Shown here one piece after another: positions 16,790 through 24,967 of a stretch of 64,000 nucleotides of DNA (position 1 is its first letter; every line of letters begins with the position of its first letter). Source of the stretch: JAVVWB01 sp036652335. Lineage in GTDB: Bacteria; Synergistota; Synergistia; Synergistales; Synergistaceae. The DNA is taken from NCBI GenBank assembly GCA_036652335.1, contig JAVVWB010000004.1:87821-151820 (forward strand). Reading direction: 5' to 3'. Under the pieces are notes generated by a model that saw only the letters and a program-made list of their open reading frames with translations, did no database searches and was not told the origin of the DNA. Made by a program: the position numbers and the translations under genes.

Positions 16790-17865
16790 AATCTCTCTTG
16801 TTGCTCAATGCAATAGGTGCCGACTACAGGCTCTTAAATAAAATTAATCTGTTGGGTCTACATATTGAAGAAATAAAGAAAAATATTAATGTATTTCAAA
16901 AAGAACATTTACTTACGGAAAATGCAATTAATAACTTAGTCAAAAAAATTTCTTCAAACTGGTGTGAGAATGAACTGGAAAAAGCAACTAGATACGATAC
17001 AAATATTATAAAATGTTTCGATAGTGATTATCCTCAGGAACTTTTTGATTTAAAAGATGCTCCTCTTATACTTTACTGTAAAGGGAATTTATCTAGAAAA
17101 GCAGAAAAAATATATGCTATTGTTGGTACTAGAAATGCGTCGCCTTATGCAAAAAAAGTTGCATATAATTTGGGTTCTCTTTGTTCAAAACATAGTTGTG
17201 TTGCAGTAAGTGGAGGTGCATATGGTATTGATTCGGAAGTTCATTTGGGTGTATGTGCTTCTGGTGGTGTTACATACTCAGTATTAGGGTCAGGTGTTGA
17301 TGTATCGTTCCCTTCATCAAATAGAGAATTGTTTTGTAATATTGTTACTAAAGGTGCTTTGATTTCTGAGTTTCCCATGGGTGAAAAACCTAAACCATGG
17401 AACTTTCCTAAACGAAATAGGATAATAGCTGCTTTGTCAGAAAAACTTCTTGTAGTTGAAGCTCCATTAAAAAGTGGCGCAATGATTACTTCTAAAATTG
17501 CACTGGAACTTGGCAGAGAAGTATGGGCTGTTCCGGGTAGAATTACGGATTCTTTCTCAGAGGGAAACAATCGACTTATATTCGATGGTGCTTATCCATA
17601 CTTAGACGAAAGGGATTTCTTTGATATAGAAAACTCATTTTCTAACTCAACAATAAATAGTGCCATGAGAAATGATTTTATAAAACTTTCTTTGCTAGAG
17701 CAACGGGTTTTGGCTTTTGTAAAACAAAGTGGAGAACAAACAGTTGATAGTATTGTGGGTGCTCTTGCATTATCAAGCACAGAGGTTTTAACATCGCTAT
17801 CAATTTTAATAGTAAACGATTTGATTTATAAATCAGGGACAGGACGATATTCTGCCAATATATAA
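16774..17865 (+). CDS. dprA: DNA-processing protein DprA
   Basis: Binds incoming single-stranded DNA and loads RecA in transformation. 363 residues: N-terminal helical region, Rossmann-like core with VGTRNASPYA, SGGAYGIDSEVH, LGSGVDVSFP, FPKRNRIIAAL and EVWAVPGRI, then a C-terminal winged-helix region. The start is TTG at 16774, eight bases after AAGGGGAGG and inside the comM 3' end (16-base overlap). topA follows directly. Confidence 0.94.
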   Translation: MDETLESLLLLNAIGADYRLLNKINLLGLHIEEIKKNINVFQKEHLLTENAINNLVKKISSNWCENELEKATRYDTNIIKCFDSDYPQELFDLKDAPLILYCKGNLSRKAEKIYAIVGTRNASPYAKKVAYNLGSLCSKHSCVAVSGGAYGIDSEVHLGVCASGGVTYSVLGSGVDVSFPSSNRELFCNIVTKGALISEFPMGEKPKPWNFPKRNRIIAALSEKLLVVEAPLKSGAMITSKIALELGREVWAVPGRITDSFSEGNNRLIFDGAYPYLDERDFFDIENSFSNSTINSAMRNDFIKLSLLEQRVLAFVKQSGEQTVDSIVGALALSSTEVLTSLSILIVNDLIYKSGTGRYSANI

Positions 17866-17879
17866 ATGGGGTGTTTTAT

Positions 17880-20000
17880 TTGACTGAAACAAAGTCTACA
17901 AAAAAAGTTTTGGAAGTTAAAGATAAGGTTAAAAAGGTCACTAAACCTAAAAAACAAAGAACTAAAAAGTTTGGTGAATATGAGGGAAAAACCTTGGTGA
18001 TTGTTGAATCACCAGCAAAAGCAAAGACGCTTGAGAAAATATTAGGTAGAAAATATAAGGTTCTTGCTAGTGTTGGACATGTACGTGACTTACCTAAGGG
18101 AAGAATTGCTGTAGATATTGAGAATGATTTTGAACCTGATTATATCCAAGTACGTGGAAAAGCTGAACTAGTAAAAGGATTAAAAGGGGCCTCGGCTGTG
18201 GCAAAAGAGACACTTCTTGCTTCTGACCCTGATAGAGAAGGAGAGGCTATATCTTGGCATTTGGCAAATATGCTGGGGATTGATGTATCATCTGAATGTA
18301 GAATAAGAATGCATGAGATTACGAAAAGTGCTGTTCAGAAAGCTGTTGCATCACCAGATAAAATTGATATGAATAGAGTCAATGCACAACAAGCAAGGAG
18401 AGTGTTAGATAGATTAGTTGGATATCAACTTAGCCCATTGTTATGGTATAAAGTCCAAAGGGGTCTTTCTGCAGGGAGAGTACAGTCTGTTGCTCTAAGA
18501 ATAGTTTGTGAGCGAGAAGAAGAAATAGAACGTTTTATCCCAGAAGAATACTGGCTTATTGATGTGAAAGCTTTATCAAAAGATAAGAAGAGAGAATATT
18601 TATTAAGACTCGAAAAATATAAGGGTGCTCCTGTTGATATAAGTAATATTACTCAGGCAAAGACGATTGTTGAAGAGCTTGAATCATCAGAATTAAAAGT
18701 AACTGAATTTAAAAGTAAAACAACTTTTAAATCTTCACTTCCACCCTTTAAGACTAGTACGTTACAACAAGAAGCATCGAGAAGATGTGGCTTTGCTCCT
18801 AAAAGGACTATGAGGATTGCTCAGTCCCTTTATGAAGGTATAGAAATTCCTGGACGAGGACCAACTGGTTTGATTACATATATGCGAACGGACAGCCTTA
18901 GACTTTCCCCTGAAGCTATTGATGTTGCACGTTTGTTCATCAAAGATAAATATGGTGATAAATACTTACCTGCTGGACCGAACCAGTTTGTGGCGAAAGA
19001 AAAAAGTCAAGATGCTCATGAAGCGATACGCGCAACAGATGTTAACATAATACCCTCCTCTATTAAAGAATATCTTACAGCTGAGCAATATAAATTATAT
19101 GATCTAATTTGGAGTAGATATGTTGCGACACAGATGAGTGATGCAGAAATATCTCGTACATCATTGCTGTGTACTTCTGGAGAATGTCTCTTAAAACAAG
19201 CTGGTGTCGTTGTTGTTTTTGATGGATGGGGAAAATTATATCCACTTGGTATAAAAGATATATCTATTCCAACGGCAAAAGAGGGAGAAATTTTATTCCC
19301 TGATGAAATAAAAAAGGAACAGAAATTTACAATGCCACCTTCAAGATATACAGAGGCTGGCTTAGTTAAAGCATTAGAAGAAAAAGCAATAGGTCGGCCA
19401 TCAACTTATGCTACAATAATTGATACTTTGTTTCTTCGTGGTTATACGACAAAAGATGAAGAAAACAAGAAGCTTCAGCCAACGAGCTTAGGTCGTCTTG
19501 TTTCTACATTCTTAGTTCGCTATTTTTCTGAATTTATAAATGTCGATTTTACTGCGAAGATGGAAGAGGAATTAGATCAAATAGAAATTGGAGAACTTAT
19601 TTGGAGAAACGTTGTTTCAGATTTTTGGGGTGAGTTCAAGCCGATATTAGATAACGTTTCTGAAAAAGCTGAAGATATGCATCCTGAACCAGTAAAAATT
19701 GGTGAGCCTTGTCCAGAATGTGGTAATGACCTCATAATTAAAACTGGTAGGTTTGGTGAATTTATTGCATGTTCAGGATATCCGGATTGCAAATATACAA
19801 GGAAAATAGTTAAAACTACAGGCATAAAATGTCCAAAATGCAAGCAAGGTGAACTTATCAGAAGAAAATCTGCAAAAGGAAAAGCTAAAGGACGTTTCTT
19901 CTATGGTTGTGAACGCTATCCTGAGTGCGATTATGTTTCTTGGAAAAAACCTGAAGAAGAAAATAAATCCCTTATTGAGGTCGAAAATAGTGATATCTAA
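17880..20000 (+). CDS. topA: DNA topoisomerase I
   Basis: Type IA topoisomerase that relaxes negative supercoils. About 706 residues. A short lysine-rich N-terminal extension precedes the Toprim domain (VIVESPAKAKTL, SDPDREGEAISWHL). The catalytic tyrosine lies in GLITYMRTDS near residue 333. Two C-terminal four-cysteine zinc motifs are present (CPECGNDL...CSGYPDC; CPKCKQGEL...CERYPEC). Start: TTG at 17880, placed correctly after GGGGTG, rather than the GTG at 17871 inside that site. Confidence 0.96.
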   Translation: MTETKSTKKVLEVKDKVKKVTKPKKQRTKKFGEYEGKTLVIVESPAKAKTLEKILGRKYKVLASVGHVRDLPKGRIAVDIENDFEPDYIQVRGKAELVKGLKGASAVAKETLLASDPDREGEAISWHLANMLGIDVSSECRIRMHEITKSAVQKAVASPDKIDMNRVNAQQARRVLDRLVGYQLSPLLWYKVQRGLSAGRVQSVALRIVCEREEEIERFIPEEYWLIDVKALSKDKKREYLLRLEKYKGAPVDISNITQAKTIVEELESSELKVTEFKSKTTFKSSLPPFKTSTLQQEASRRCGFAPKRTMRIAQSLYEGIEIPGRGPTGLITYMRTDSLRLSPEAIDVARLFIKDKYGDKYLPAGPNQFVAKEKSQDAHEAIRATDVNIIPSSIKEYLTAEQYKLYDLIWSRYVATQMSDAEISRTSLLCTSGECLLKQAGVVVVFDGWGKLYPLGIKDISIPTAKEGEILFPDEIKKEQKFTMPPSRYTEAGLVKALEEKAIGRPSTYATIIDTLFLRGYTTKDEENKKLQPTSLGRLVSTFLVRYFSEFINVDFTAKMEEELDQIEIGELIWRNVVSDFWGEFKPILDNVSEKAEDMHPEPVKIGEPCPECGNDLIIKTGRFGEFIACSGYPDCKYTRKIVKTTGIKCPKCKQGELIRRKSAKGKAKGRFFYGCERYPECDYVSWKKPEEENKSLIEVENSDI

Positions 20001-21342
20001 AGAAAAAGTTACAATAATTGGTGGCGGTTTGGCTGGAGCCGAAGCTGCTTGGCAACTTGCAAAAAGAGGTATACATGTTACTCTTTACGAAATGCGTCCA
20101 AATGTTATGACTCCAGCACACCAAACAAAACATATTGCTGAAATGGTTTGTAGTAATTCCCTTGGAGGTGAATCTACTACAACGACTTCTGGTATTTTAA
20201 AACGTGAACTTTTAATGATGGATAGTCTTTTAATAAAATGTGCTCTTAAAGCAAAAGTGCCGGCGGGAAATGCACTTGCTGTTGACAGAGAATGTTTTTC
20301 ATCTGAAATTGAATCATGTTTAAACAACAATCCACTAATTGAAATTGTTAGAGAGGAAGTTACACGTATTCCTGATGGCAATGTTATTATTGCGACAGGT
20401 CCTTTAACGTCTGGTTCATTTTCTACAACTTTAAAGGATATTGTAGGCGAGGATTTTTTATATTTCTACGATGCTGTTGCACCGATTGTAACTTTAGAAA
20501 GTATTGATACGTCTTGTTCGTTTAGAGGGAATAGATATGGTGATAATGATGACTATATAAATTGTCCGATGAACGAAGAAGAATATAATATTTTTTGGCG
20601 TGAACTAGTAAATGCAGAATGTGCTCCGAGGCATGAATTTGAAGAAATGAAGCATTTTGACGGTTGTTTACCTGTAGAAGTAATAGCAAAACGAGGAGAA
20701 AAAACACTCTTGTTTGGTCCGCTGAGACCAGTTGGATTATCTGTTGATGAAGAGAATACGAATTATCATGCAGTAGTTCAGTTACGACAAGATAATACCG
20801 ATGGAACTTTATATAATATTGTTGGTTTTCAAACAAATTTAAAGTGGGGAGAACAGGAACGTGTGTTTCGTCTTATACCTGCACTAAAAAATGCTGAATT
20901 TGTTAGAAAAGGTGTAATGCATAGAAATTTGTTTGTGTGTGCACCAAAAGTCTTAGACAGATATTTGAGAATAAGAAATCATGCGAATGTATATTTAGCA
21001 GGACAAATTACAGGAGTAGAGGGATATGTGGAAAGTATTGCAATGGGTTTTGCTTCTGCTATCTTTATGTACTGTAATATAACTAGAAATGGTACCATTG
21101 AATTTCCTATAGAGAGTGCTATCGGTTCTTTGCTTAATTATTTAGGAGACGCATTACCGAAATCTTTTCAACCAATGAACATAAATTTAGGCATCTTTCC
21201 AAGATTACAAGGTAGAAAAATATACAAGAGAAAAGAAAGATGTCAGGCATATGCTGAAAGGTCATTTTTATCAATAGAAAAGTTTTTGAGTGAAAATCCA
21301 ATGATTTTTGATTCTTTTGAAAAATTCGAAAAATTGGTTTAA
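19990..21342 (+). CDS. trmFO: Folate-dependent tRNA (uracil-54-C5) methyltransferase TrmFO
   Basis: FAD- and methylenetetrahydrofolate-dependent enzyme forming m5U54 in tRNA. The dinucleotide fold VTIIGGGLAGAEAAWQLA is at the extreme N-terminus; CSNSLGGES, PAGNALAVDRE, the RPVGL segment and LAGQITGVEGYVES are family hallmarks. The reading frame is open back to 19849 inside topA, but family length (450 residues) and GAGG at 19975 favour GTG 19990, overlapping the topA end by 11 bases. Confidence 0.94.
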   Translation: MISKEKVTIIGGGLAGAEAAWQLAKRGIHVTLYEMRPNVMTPAHQTKHIAEMVCSNSLGGESTTTTSGILKRELLMMDSLLIKCALKAKVPAGNALAVDRECFSSEIESCLNNNPLIEIVREEVTRIPDGNVIIATGPLTSGSFSTTLKDIVGEDFLYFYDAVAPIVTLESIDTSCSFRGNRYGDNDDYINCPMNEEEYNIFWRELVNAECAPRHEFEEMKHFDGCLPVEVIAKRGEKTLLFGPLRPVGLSVDEENTNYHAVVQLRQDNTDGTLYNIVGFQTNLKWGEQERVFRLIPALKNAEFVRKGVMHRNLFVCAPKVLDRYLRIRNHANVYLAGQITGVEGYVESIAMGFASAIFMYCNITRNGTIEFPIESAIGSLLNYLGDALPKSFQPMNINLGIFPRLQGRKIYKRKERCQAYAERSFLSIEKFLSENPMIFDSFEKFEKLV

Positions 21343-21349
21343 TTATTTT

Positions 21350-21364
21350 AAAATTCTGTAAATG
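21350..21364 (+). promoter_or_regulatory. Possible CodY-box-like sequence upstream of xerC-codY
   Basis: AAAATTCTGTAAATG matches 11 of 15 positions of the CodY consensus AATTTTCWGAAAATT. Such matches arise easily in AT-rich DNA, so this is only suggestive of autoregulation. Confidence 0.25.
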
Positions 21365-21390
21365 TTGAAAAAAATAATCTATCTGATAGA

Positions 21391-22296
21391 ATGACGTGTA
21401 TGACAAACATAACGATGAGTAACAGCTTGAATGATTTTATAAAATATATCGAATCCAAGGGTAGGGCAAAAAATACTCTTGTCAATTATTCTGTTGATCT
21501 TGAGCAATTTATAAAATATTTAAGTGGACAAGGAATAATTAATCCTTCTGAAATAAATGACAAACTTGTTCGTGGCTTCATAAGTAGCTTATCTGGGATG
21601 GGGAATGCAAAGACTTCTGTTGCTAGAAAGCTTTCATCTGTAAAAGGATACATTTCTTGGCTAAAGAAAATTGGCCTAATAAATACAGATGTTGTTAGTT
21701 TAATACAAGGTCCTAAGTTGCCAACGCATATTCCAAGGGCTATTTCGTATGAAGATACTATACGCTTGATAACTGATGGTACTAAAAACAGCAAAAATCA
21801 AAAAAGAGATACCTTGATATTAGAAATACTATATTCATCAGGTCTTAGAGTAGCTGAACTTATTTCACTTAACTGGAGTATGGTTGATTTTGAATCAAAA
21901 ACATTCAGAATAATGGGTAAGGGGAGTAAAGAGCGAATTGTTCCTTTTGGTATGAGTGTGCTAACCCTACTATCGGAATGGAAGTCGCTATACTTCAAAA
22001 CTAACGATGATCCAGTGTTTATGTCATCGAATAAGTCATCAGAGAGACTAACAGTTAGAACTGTACACCGTGTTGTAACAAGGGCTGCTAGAGATGTTGG
22101 ATTAGCTGGAATCTCACCACATACATTAAGACATTGTTTTGCAACCCATATGCTTGAAAGGGGAGCTCCTCTACGCATTGTTCAAGAATTGTTGGGTCAT
22201 GAAAATATTTCTACTACCCAAAGATATCTAACGATAACGACTGAACAAATAAAACGAAGCTATATGGATGCGCACCCTAGAGCAAAAAATGAATAA
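21391..22296 (+). CDS. xerC: Tyrosine recombinase XerC/XerD type
   Basis: Site-specific recombinase for chromosome-dimer resolution. About 300 residues: a SAM-like core-binding domain (FIKYIESKGRAKNTLVNY) and a catalytic domain with SSGLRVAEL (Arg I), the lysine in GKGSKER, HTLRHCFATHM (His-x-x-Arg), LLGHENISTTQRY (His/Trp position and the Tyr nucleophile). Position just before codY equals codV in Bacillus. No clear ribosome-binding site marks a start; ATGs at 21391, 21400 and 21415 are possible. It overlaps no mobile-element sequence, which supports a housekeeping role. Confidence 0.92.
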   Translation: MTCMTNITMSNSLNDFIKYIESKGRAKNTLVNYSVDLEQFIKYLSGQGIINPSEINDKLVRGFISSLSGMGNAKTSVARKLSSVKGYISWLKKIGLINTDVVSLIQGPKLPTHIPRAISYEDTIRLITDGTKNSKNQKRDTLILEILYSSGLRVAELISLNWSMVDFESKTFRIMGKGSKERIVPFGMSVLTLLSEWKSLYFKTNDDPVFMSSNKSSERLTVRTVHRVVTRAARDVGLAGISPHTLRHCFATHMLERGAPLRIVQELLGHENISTTQRYLTITTEQIKRSYMDAHPRAKNE

Positions 22297-22318
22297 TAGC
22301 CTTTTGGAGGATAATACA

Positions 22319-23158
22319 TTGATGTACACACCTAAGGAACTAATTGAGTCCCGCCCCAAAATTACTGATCAGTCAGCAATGGAAGACTTATTGGAAAAAA
22401 CTAGAGCTGTTAGTAAGGTGTTACAAGCAAGTAATAATTCTACAAACCCTGATTATCAGCGCTTAGCTAAGCTTATGTGTGATTTATCTGCGGCAAATGT
22501 CTATCTCATAAACAAAGAAGGAGAAATTCTTGGATATTCTTGGATAAACGAATATAATTGCCCAATTATGACCGAGATGCTTACTGAAAAGAGTATGCCT
22601 GAAAGCTATGTCAAAAGAGTAAATAGCTATTCAGAATCAGTTTTAAATCATTCTGATCTTGGTTTTTGTGCATATGCTGATCAGCCGTGTACATATTCAA
22701 ATAAGAATGTATTACTTGTTCCTATAAACGGTGGTGGGGATCGTCTAGGTACTTTAATACTAGCTCGTTTTGGTTCACAGTTTGATACGAGAGATCTCGT
22801 TTTGGCAGAATACTTAGGAACAGTTGTTGGTGTTGAAATATTAAACGATAAAGGGCGAACTATAGAATATAAAGCTAGAGAACAATTAGTTGTACAAATG
22901 GCTATTAAGGCACTTTCATACTCAGAAATAGAATCAATTAAACATATAATAAAAGATTTGAAGGGGTATGAGGGTATCGTTGTTGCTAGTAGCGTCGCGG
23001 ATAGGATAGGAGTAACTAGAAGTGTTATTGTAAATGCCCTGCGAAAGCTAGGTAGCTCTGGAATAATAGAAAGCAGAAGTCTAGGAATGAAAGGCACTTA
23101 TATAAAGGTTTTGTGCCCATTGTTTTTTGACGAACTAGGAGTGAGAAGAAATAGATAA
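22319..23158 (+). CDS. codY: GTP-sensing transcriptional repressor CodY
   Basis: Global regulator that responds to branched-chain amino acids and GTP. The N-terminal GAF-like domain has VPINGGGDRLGTLIL and LVLAEYLGTVVGVEIL. The C-terminal winged helix (about residues 223-265) has DRIGVTRSVIVNALRKL and SRSLGMKGTYIKV, almost the same as the Firmicute recognition region. TTG at 22319 (or ATG 22322) is well spaced from GGAGG at 22306; the product then has about 279 residues, with a short N-terminal extension over the usual 260. CodY in a genome with LPS genes is notable. Confidence 0.94.
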   Translation: MMYTPKELIESRPKITDQSAMEDLLEKTRAVSKVLQASNNSTNPDYQRLAKLMCDLSAANVYLINKEGEILGYSWINEYNCPIMTEMLTEKSMPESYVKRVNSYSESVLNHSDLGFCAYADQPCTYSNKNVLLVPINGGGDRLGTLILARFGSQFDTRDLVLAEYLGTVVGVEILNDKGRTIEYKAREQLVVQMAIKALSYSEIESIKHIIKDLKGYEGIVVASSVADRIGVTRSVIVNALRKLGSSGIIESRSLGMKGTYIKVLCPLFFDELGVRRNR

Positions 23159-23281
23159 ACTATAAAAATTATAGAGTGCTTAACTTATATTAAAAAAATC
23201 TCTTTTGTATTTTTAATTAGTGTGTTACTATTTGCTTTACAAATTAAAATAGTTGATTTTTATCGGAGGTCAGAGGTACGT

Positions 23282-23698
23282 ATGTTGGAAAAGACAGGTG
23301 TGTCATCAGTTAATATTGGAGATGTCTTAAATGGAATCGTTGAACATTTGACGCCTTATGGTGCATTTGTGAGACTTGAATCTGGTCAGAAGGCAATGGT
23401 ACATATTTCGGAGTTGTCTCATAATTACGTGAAAAAAGTAGAAGATGTCTTAGAAATGGGACAAAACATTACAGCAAGAGTAATAAAGATTGATGACAAA
23501 GGCAGAATTGATTTGTCTGTAAAAGCAATGCAAGTTAAAGAAACCCGTCCTCCAGTGCAGAAGGAAGAAGACTTTGAAAAGAAGCTTACAAATTTTTTGA
23601 AATTTAGTGATGAAAAGATAGCTGATTTGAATAATAAATGTAAGGATCCTAGAGTGTCAAAGAGAAGAACTGGAAATAGTTCTTCTGGTAAAAAATAA
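23282..23698 (+). CDS. S1 RNA-binding domain protein
   Basis: 138-residue protein with one S1 domain (about residues 10-80: GDVLNGIVEHLTPYGAFVRL, VHISELSHNYVKKVEDV, KIDDKGRIDLSVKAM) and a basic, low-complexity tail. It resembles the YugI/YabR-like single-S1 proteins that associate with ribosomes. The ATG at 23282 follows AGAGGT; the frame is open further upstream but through AT-rich leader. The DUF501 gene begins two bases after its stop. Confidence 0.87.
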   Translation: MLEKTGVSSVNIGDVLNGIVEHLTPYGAFVRLESGQKAMVHISELSHNYVKKVEDVLEMGQNITARVIKIDDKGRIDLSVKAMQVKETRPPVQKEEDFEKKLTNFLKFSDEKIADLNNKCKDPRVSKRRTGNSSSGKK

Positions 23699-23700
23699 AA

Positions 23701-24297
23701 ATGATTGCCTTTGAGGAAACTAAATTATTTTTGAAGACCGCTGGCTTCTCATGTGCTGAAACATGGAGTGCACTTACTGAAGAAGATCTTAGTGTCCTTA
23801 GGCAAAATACATATTCTAGAAAATTTGATTTTACCTACACATTATGTGTTGCAAAACGTTGTAAATTTGGTGTGCCTCAAGTTGTTGTTTGTCGCCCGTA
23901 TGGAAAAGATTGTCGTCCTTTTCCTACTTTGTTTTGGCTTGTGTGCCCCTATCTTGATAGGGTTTGCGGTAAGTTAGAATCAGAACAAAACATAACTCTA
24001 CTTGAGTCGTTGTTTAGAAAAAATTCAGATGCTATCTTAGCTTTTCATAAAAAATATCAAGATATTAGACTTGCGTTGATTGATGATAATGTTAGGGAAA
24101 AAATTATAACGACTAATCTTGCGATGTGGAAATCATTAAAAGAAACGGGAATTGGTGGTATTTCCTGGAAAAAATTCCCGTATTCAGCAAAATGTTTACA
24201 TTTACAAACAGCAACTTTACTTGGGATGAATGAGCACCCTGCACAAGATTTAATTTCGGAATTAATAGGTGATTTTAACTGTCCTGATAATTATTAA
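23701..24297 (+). CDS. DUF501 family protein
   Basis: 198-residue soluble protein. RPFPTLFWLVCPYLDRVCGKLE and a C-terminal KCLHLQTATLLGMNEHP stretch look like the DUF501 family, whose function is unknown; conserved Cys and His residues suggest metal or nucleotide binding, but that is a guess. It is translationally adjacent to the S1-domain gene and ends just before the tRNA promoter. Confidence 0.72.
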   Translation: MIAFEETKLFLKTAGFSCAETWSALTEEDLSVLRQNTYSRKFDFTYTLCVAKRCKFGVPQVVVCRPYGKDCRPFPTLFWLVCPYLDRVCGKLESEQNITLLESLFRKNSDAILAFHKKYQDIRLALIDDNVREKIITTNLAMWKSLKETGIGGISWKKFPYSAKCLHLQTATLLGMNEHPAQDLISELIGDFNCPDNY

Positions 24298-24316
24298 ATA
24301 AAATTAAATAAAACAG

Positions 24317-24344
24317 TTGACATTGAGATAAAATCCTGTATAAT
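24317..24344 (+). promoter_or_regulatory. Promoter of the Lys-Glu-Glu-Thr tRNA operon
   Basis: TTGACA (24317-24322), 16-base spacer, TATAAT (24339-24344); both boxes are perfect and lie 18 bases before the first tRNA. Confidence 0.9.
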
Positions 24345-24362
24345 AGCTTCTCGTGATGAGCT

Positions 24363-24438
24363 GAGCCGTTAGCTCAGTCGGTAGAGCACCGGACTTTTAA
24401 TCCGGGTGTCCCGGGTTCAAGTCCCGGACGGCTCACCA
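24363..24438 (+). tRNA. tRNA-Lys (anticodon TTT)
   Basis: GAGCCGT/ACGGCTC acceptor, anticodon loop CTTTTAA on a CCGGA/TCCGG stem, T loop TTCAAGT, encoded CCA. Confidence 0.95.
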
Positions 24439-24443
24439 CTTGC

Positions 24444-24519
24444 GGTCCCATCGTCCAGAGGTCTAGGACACCGCCCTTTCACGGCGGCGACACGAGTTCA
24501 AATCTCGTTGGGACTGCCA
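24444..24519 (+). tRNA. tRNA-Glu (anticodon TTC), copy 1
   Basis: GGTCCCA/TGGGACT acceptor with a G1-U72 wobble, anticodon loop CTTTCAC on a CCGCC/GGCGG stem, encoded CCA. Confidence 0.94.
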
Positions 24520-24552
24520 TTTTTTTATCCAAAATTATATTTGCTATTATGC

Positions 24553-24628
24553 GGTCCCATCGTCCAGAGGTCTAGGACACCGCCCTTTCACGGCGGCGAC
24601 ACGAGTTCAAATCTCGTTGGGACTGCCA
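24553..24628 (+). tRNA. tRNA-Glu (anticodon TTC), copy 2
   Basis: Identical in sequence to the copy at 24444, including the first bases of the downstream T-rich spacer, so a recent tandem duplication. Confidence 0.94.
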
Positions 24629-24649
24629 TTTTTTTATTATGCATGTTCT

Positions 24650-24725
24650 GCCAGTGTAGCTCAGTAGGTAGAGCAGCGCACTCGTAATGCGCAGGTCTGC
24701 GGTTCGAATCCGCACACTGGCTCCA
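24650..24725 (+). tRNA. tRNA-Thr (anticodon CGT)
   Basis: GCCAGTG/CACTGGC acceptor, loop CTCGTAA on a GCGCA/TGCGC stem, T loop TTCGAAT, encoded CCA. Confidence 0.95.
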
Positions 24726-24738
24726 TACTTATAAACAT

Positions 24739-24773
24739 ATCCTGACGTCTTTTTTAGATGCCAGGATTTTTTA
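24739..24773 (+). terminator. Terminator of the tRNA operon
   Basis: ATCCTGACGTCT pairs with AGATGCCAGGAT (one mismatch, one G-U) and is followed by TTTTTTA. Confidence 0.85.
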
Positions 24774-24828
24774 TTTTAAATTTTTAAATAACAGGAAATA
24801 AAAACTATAGAAAAGAGAATATATCTGT

Positions 24829-24866
24829 TATAATTATGCAAGCTTAATTCTGTGGATTAAGCTTGC
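24829..24866 (+). promoter_or_regulatory. TATAAT and perfect palindrome in the bamA leader
   Basis: TATAAT at 24829-24834 (weak -35) is followed at once by an 11-bp perfect hairpin (GCAAGCTTAAT / ATTAAGCTTGC, 24838-24866, seven-base loop) and a U-rich stretch. It could be an operator, a leader hairpin or an early terminator about 100 bases before bamA. Confidence 0.4.
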
Positions 24867-24967
24867 TGTTCTGTTTTAGGAATTTAATGCAACTGTTTTT
24901 TTGCTATGATTTGTAATTTTAAAAAAGATATTTTTAAAGTTTTTACTTACGACGAGGAGTGGTTTTA

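Noticed and set aside
21391..22296. Tyrosine recombinase as an integrase of a mobile element
   Set aside because: Its length, motifs and position before codY match the housekeeping XerC/CodV, and no att sites or phage genes are nearby.
24406..24687. 93-residue ORF across the tRNA cluster
   Set aside because: It lies wholly within tRNA-Lys, two tRNA-Glu and tRNA-Thr sequence.
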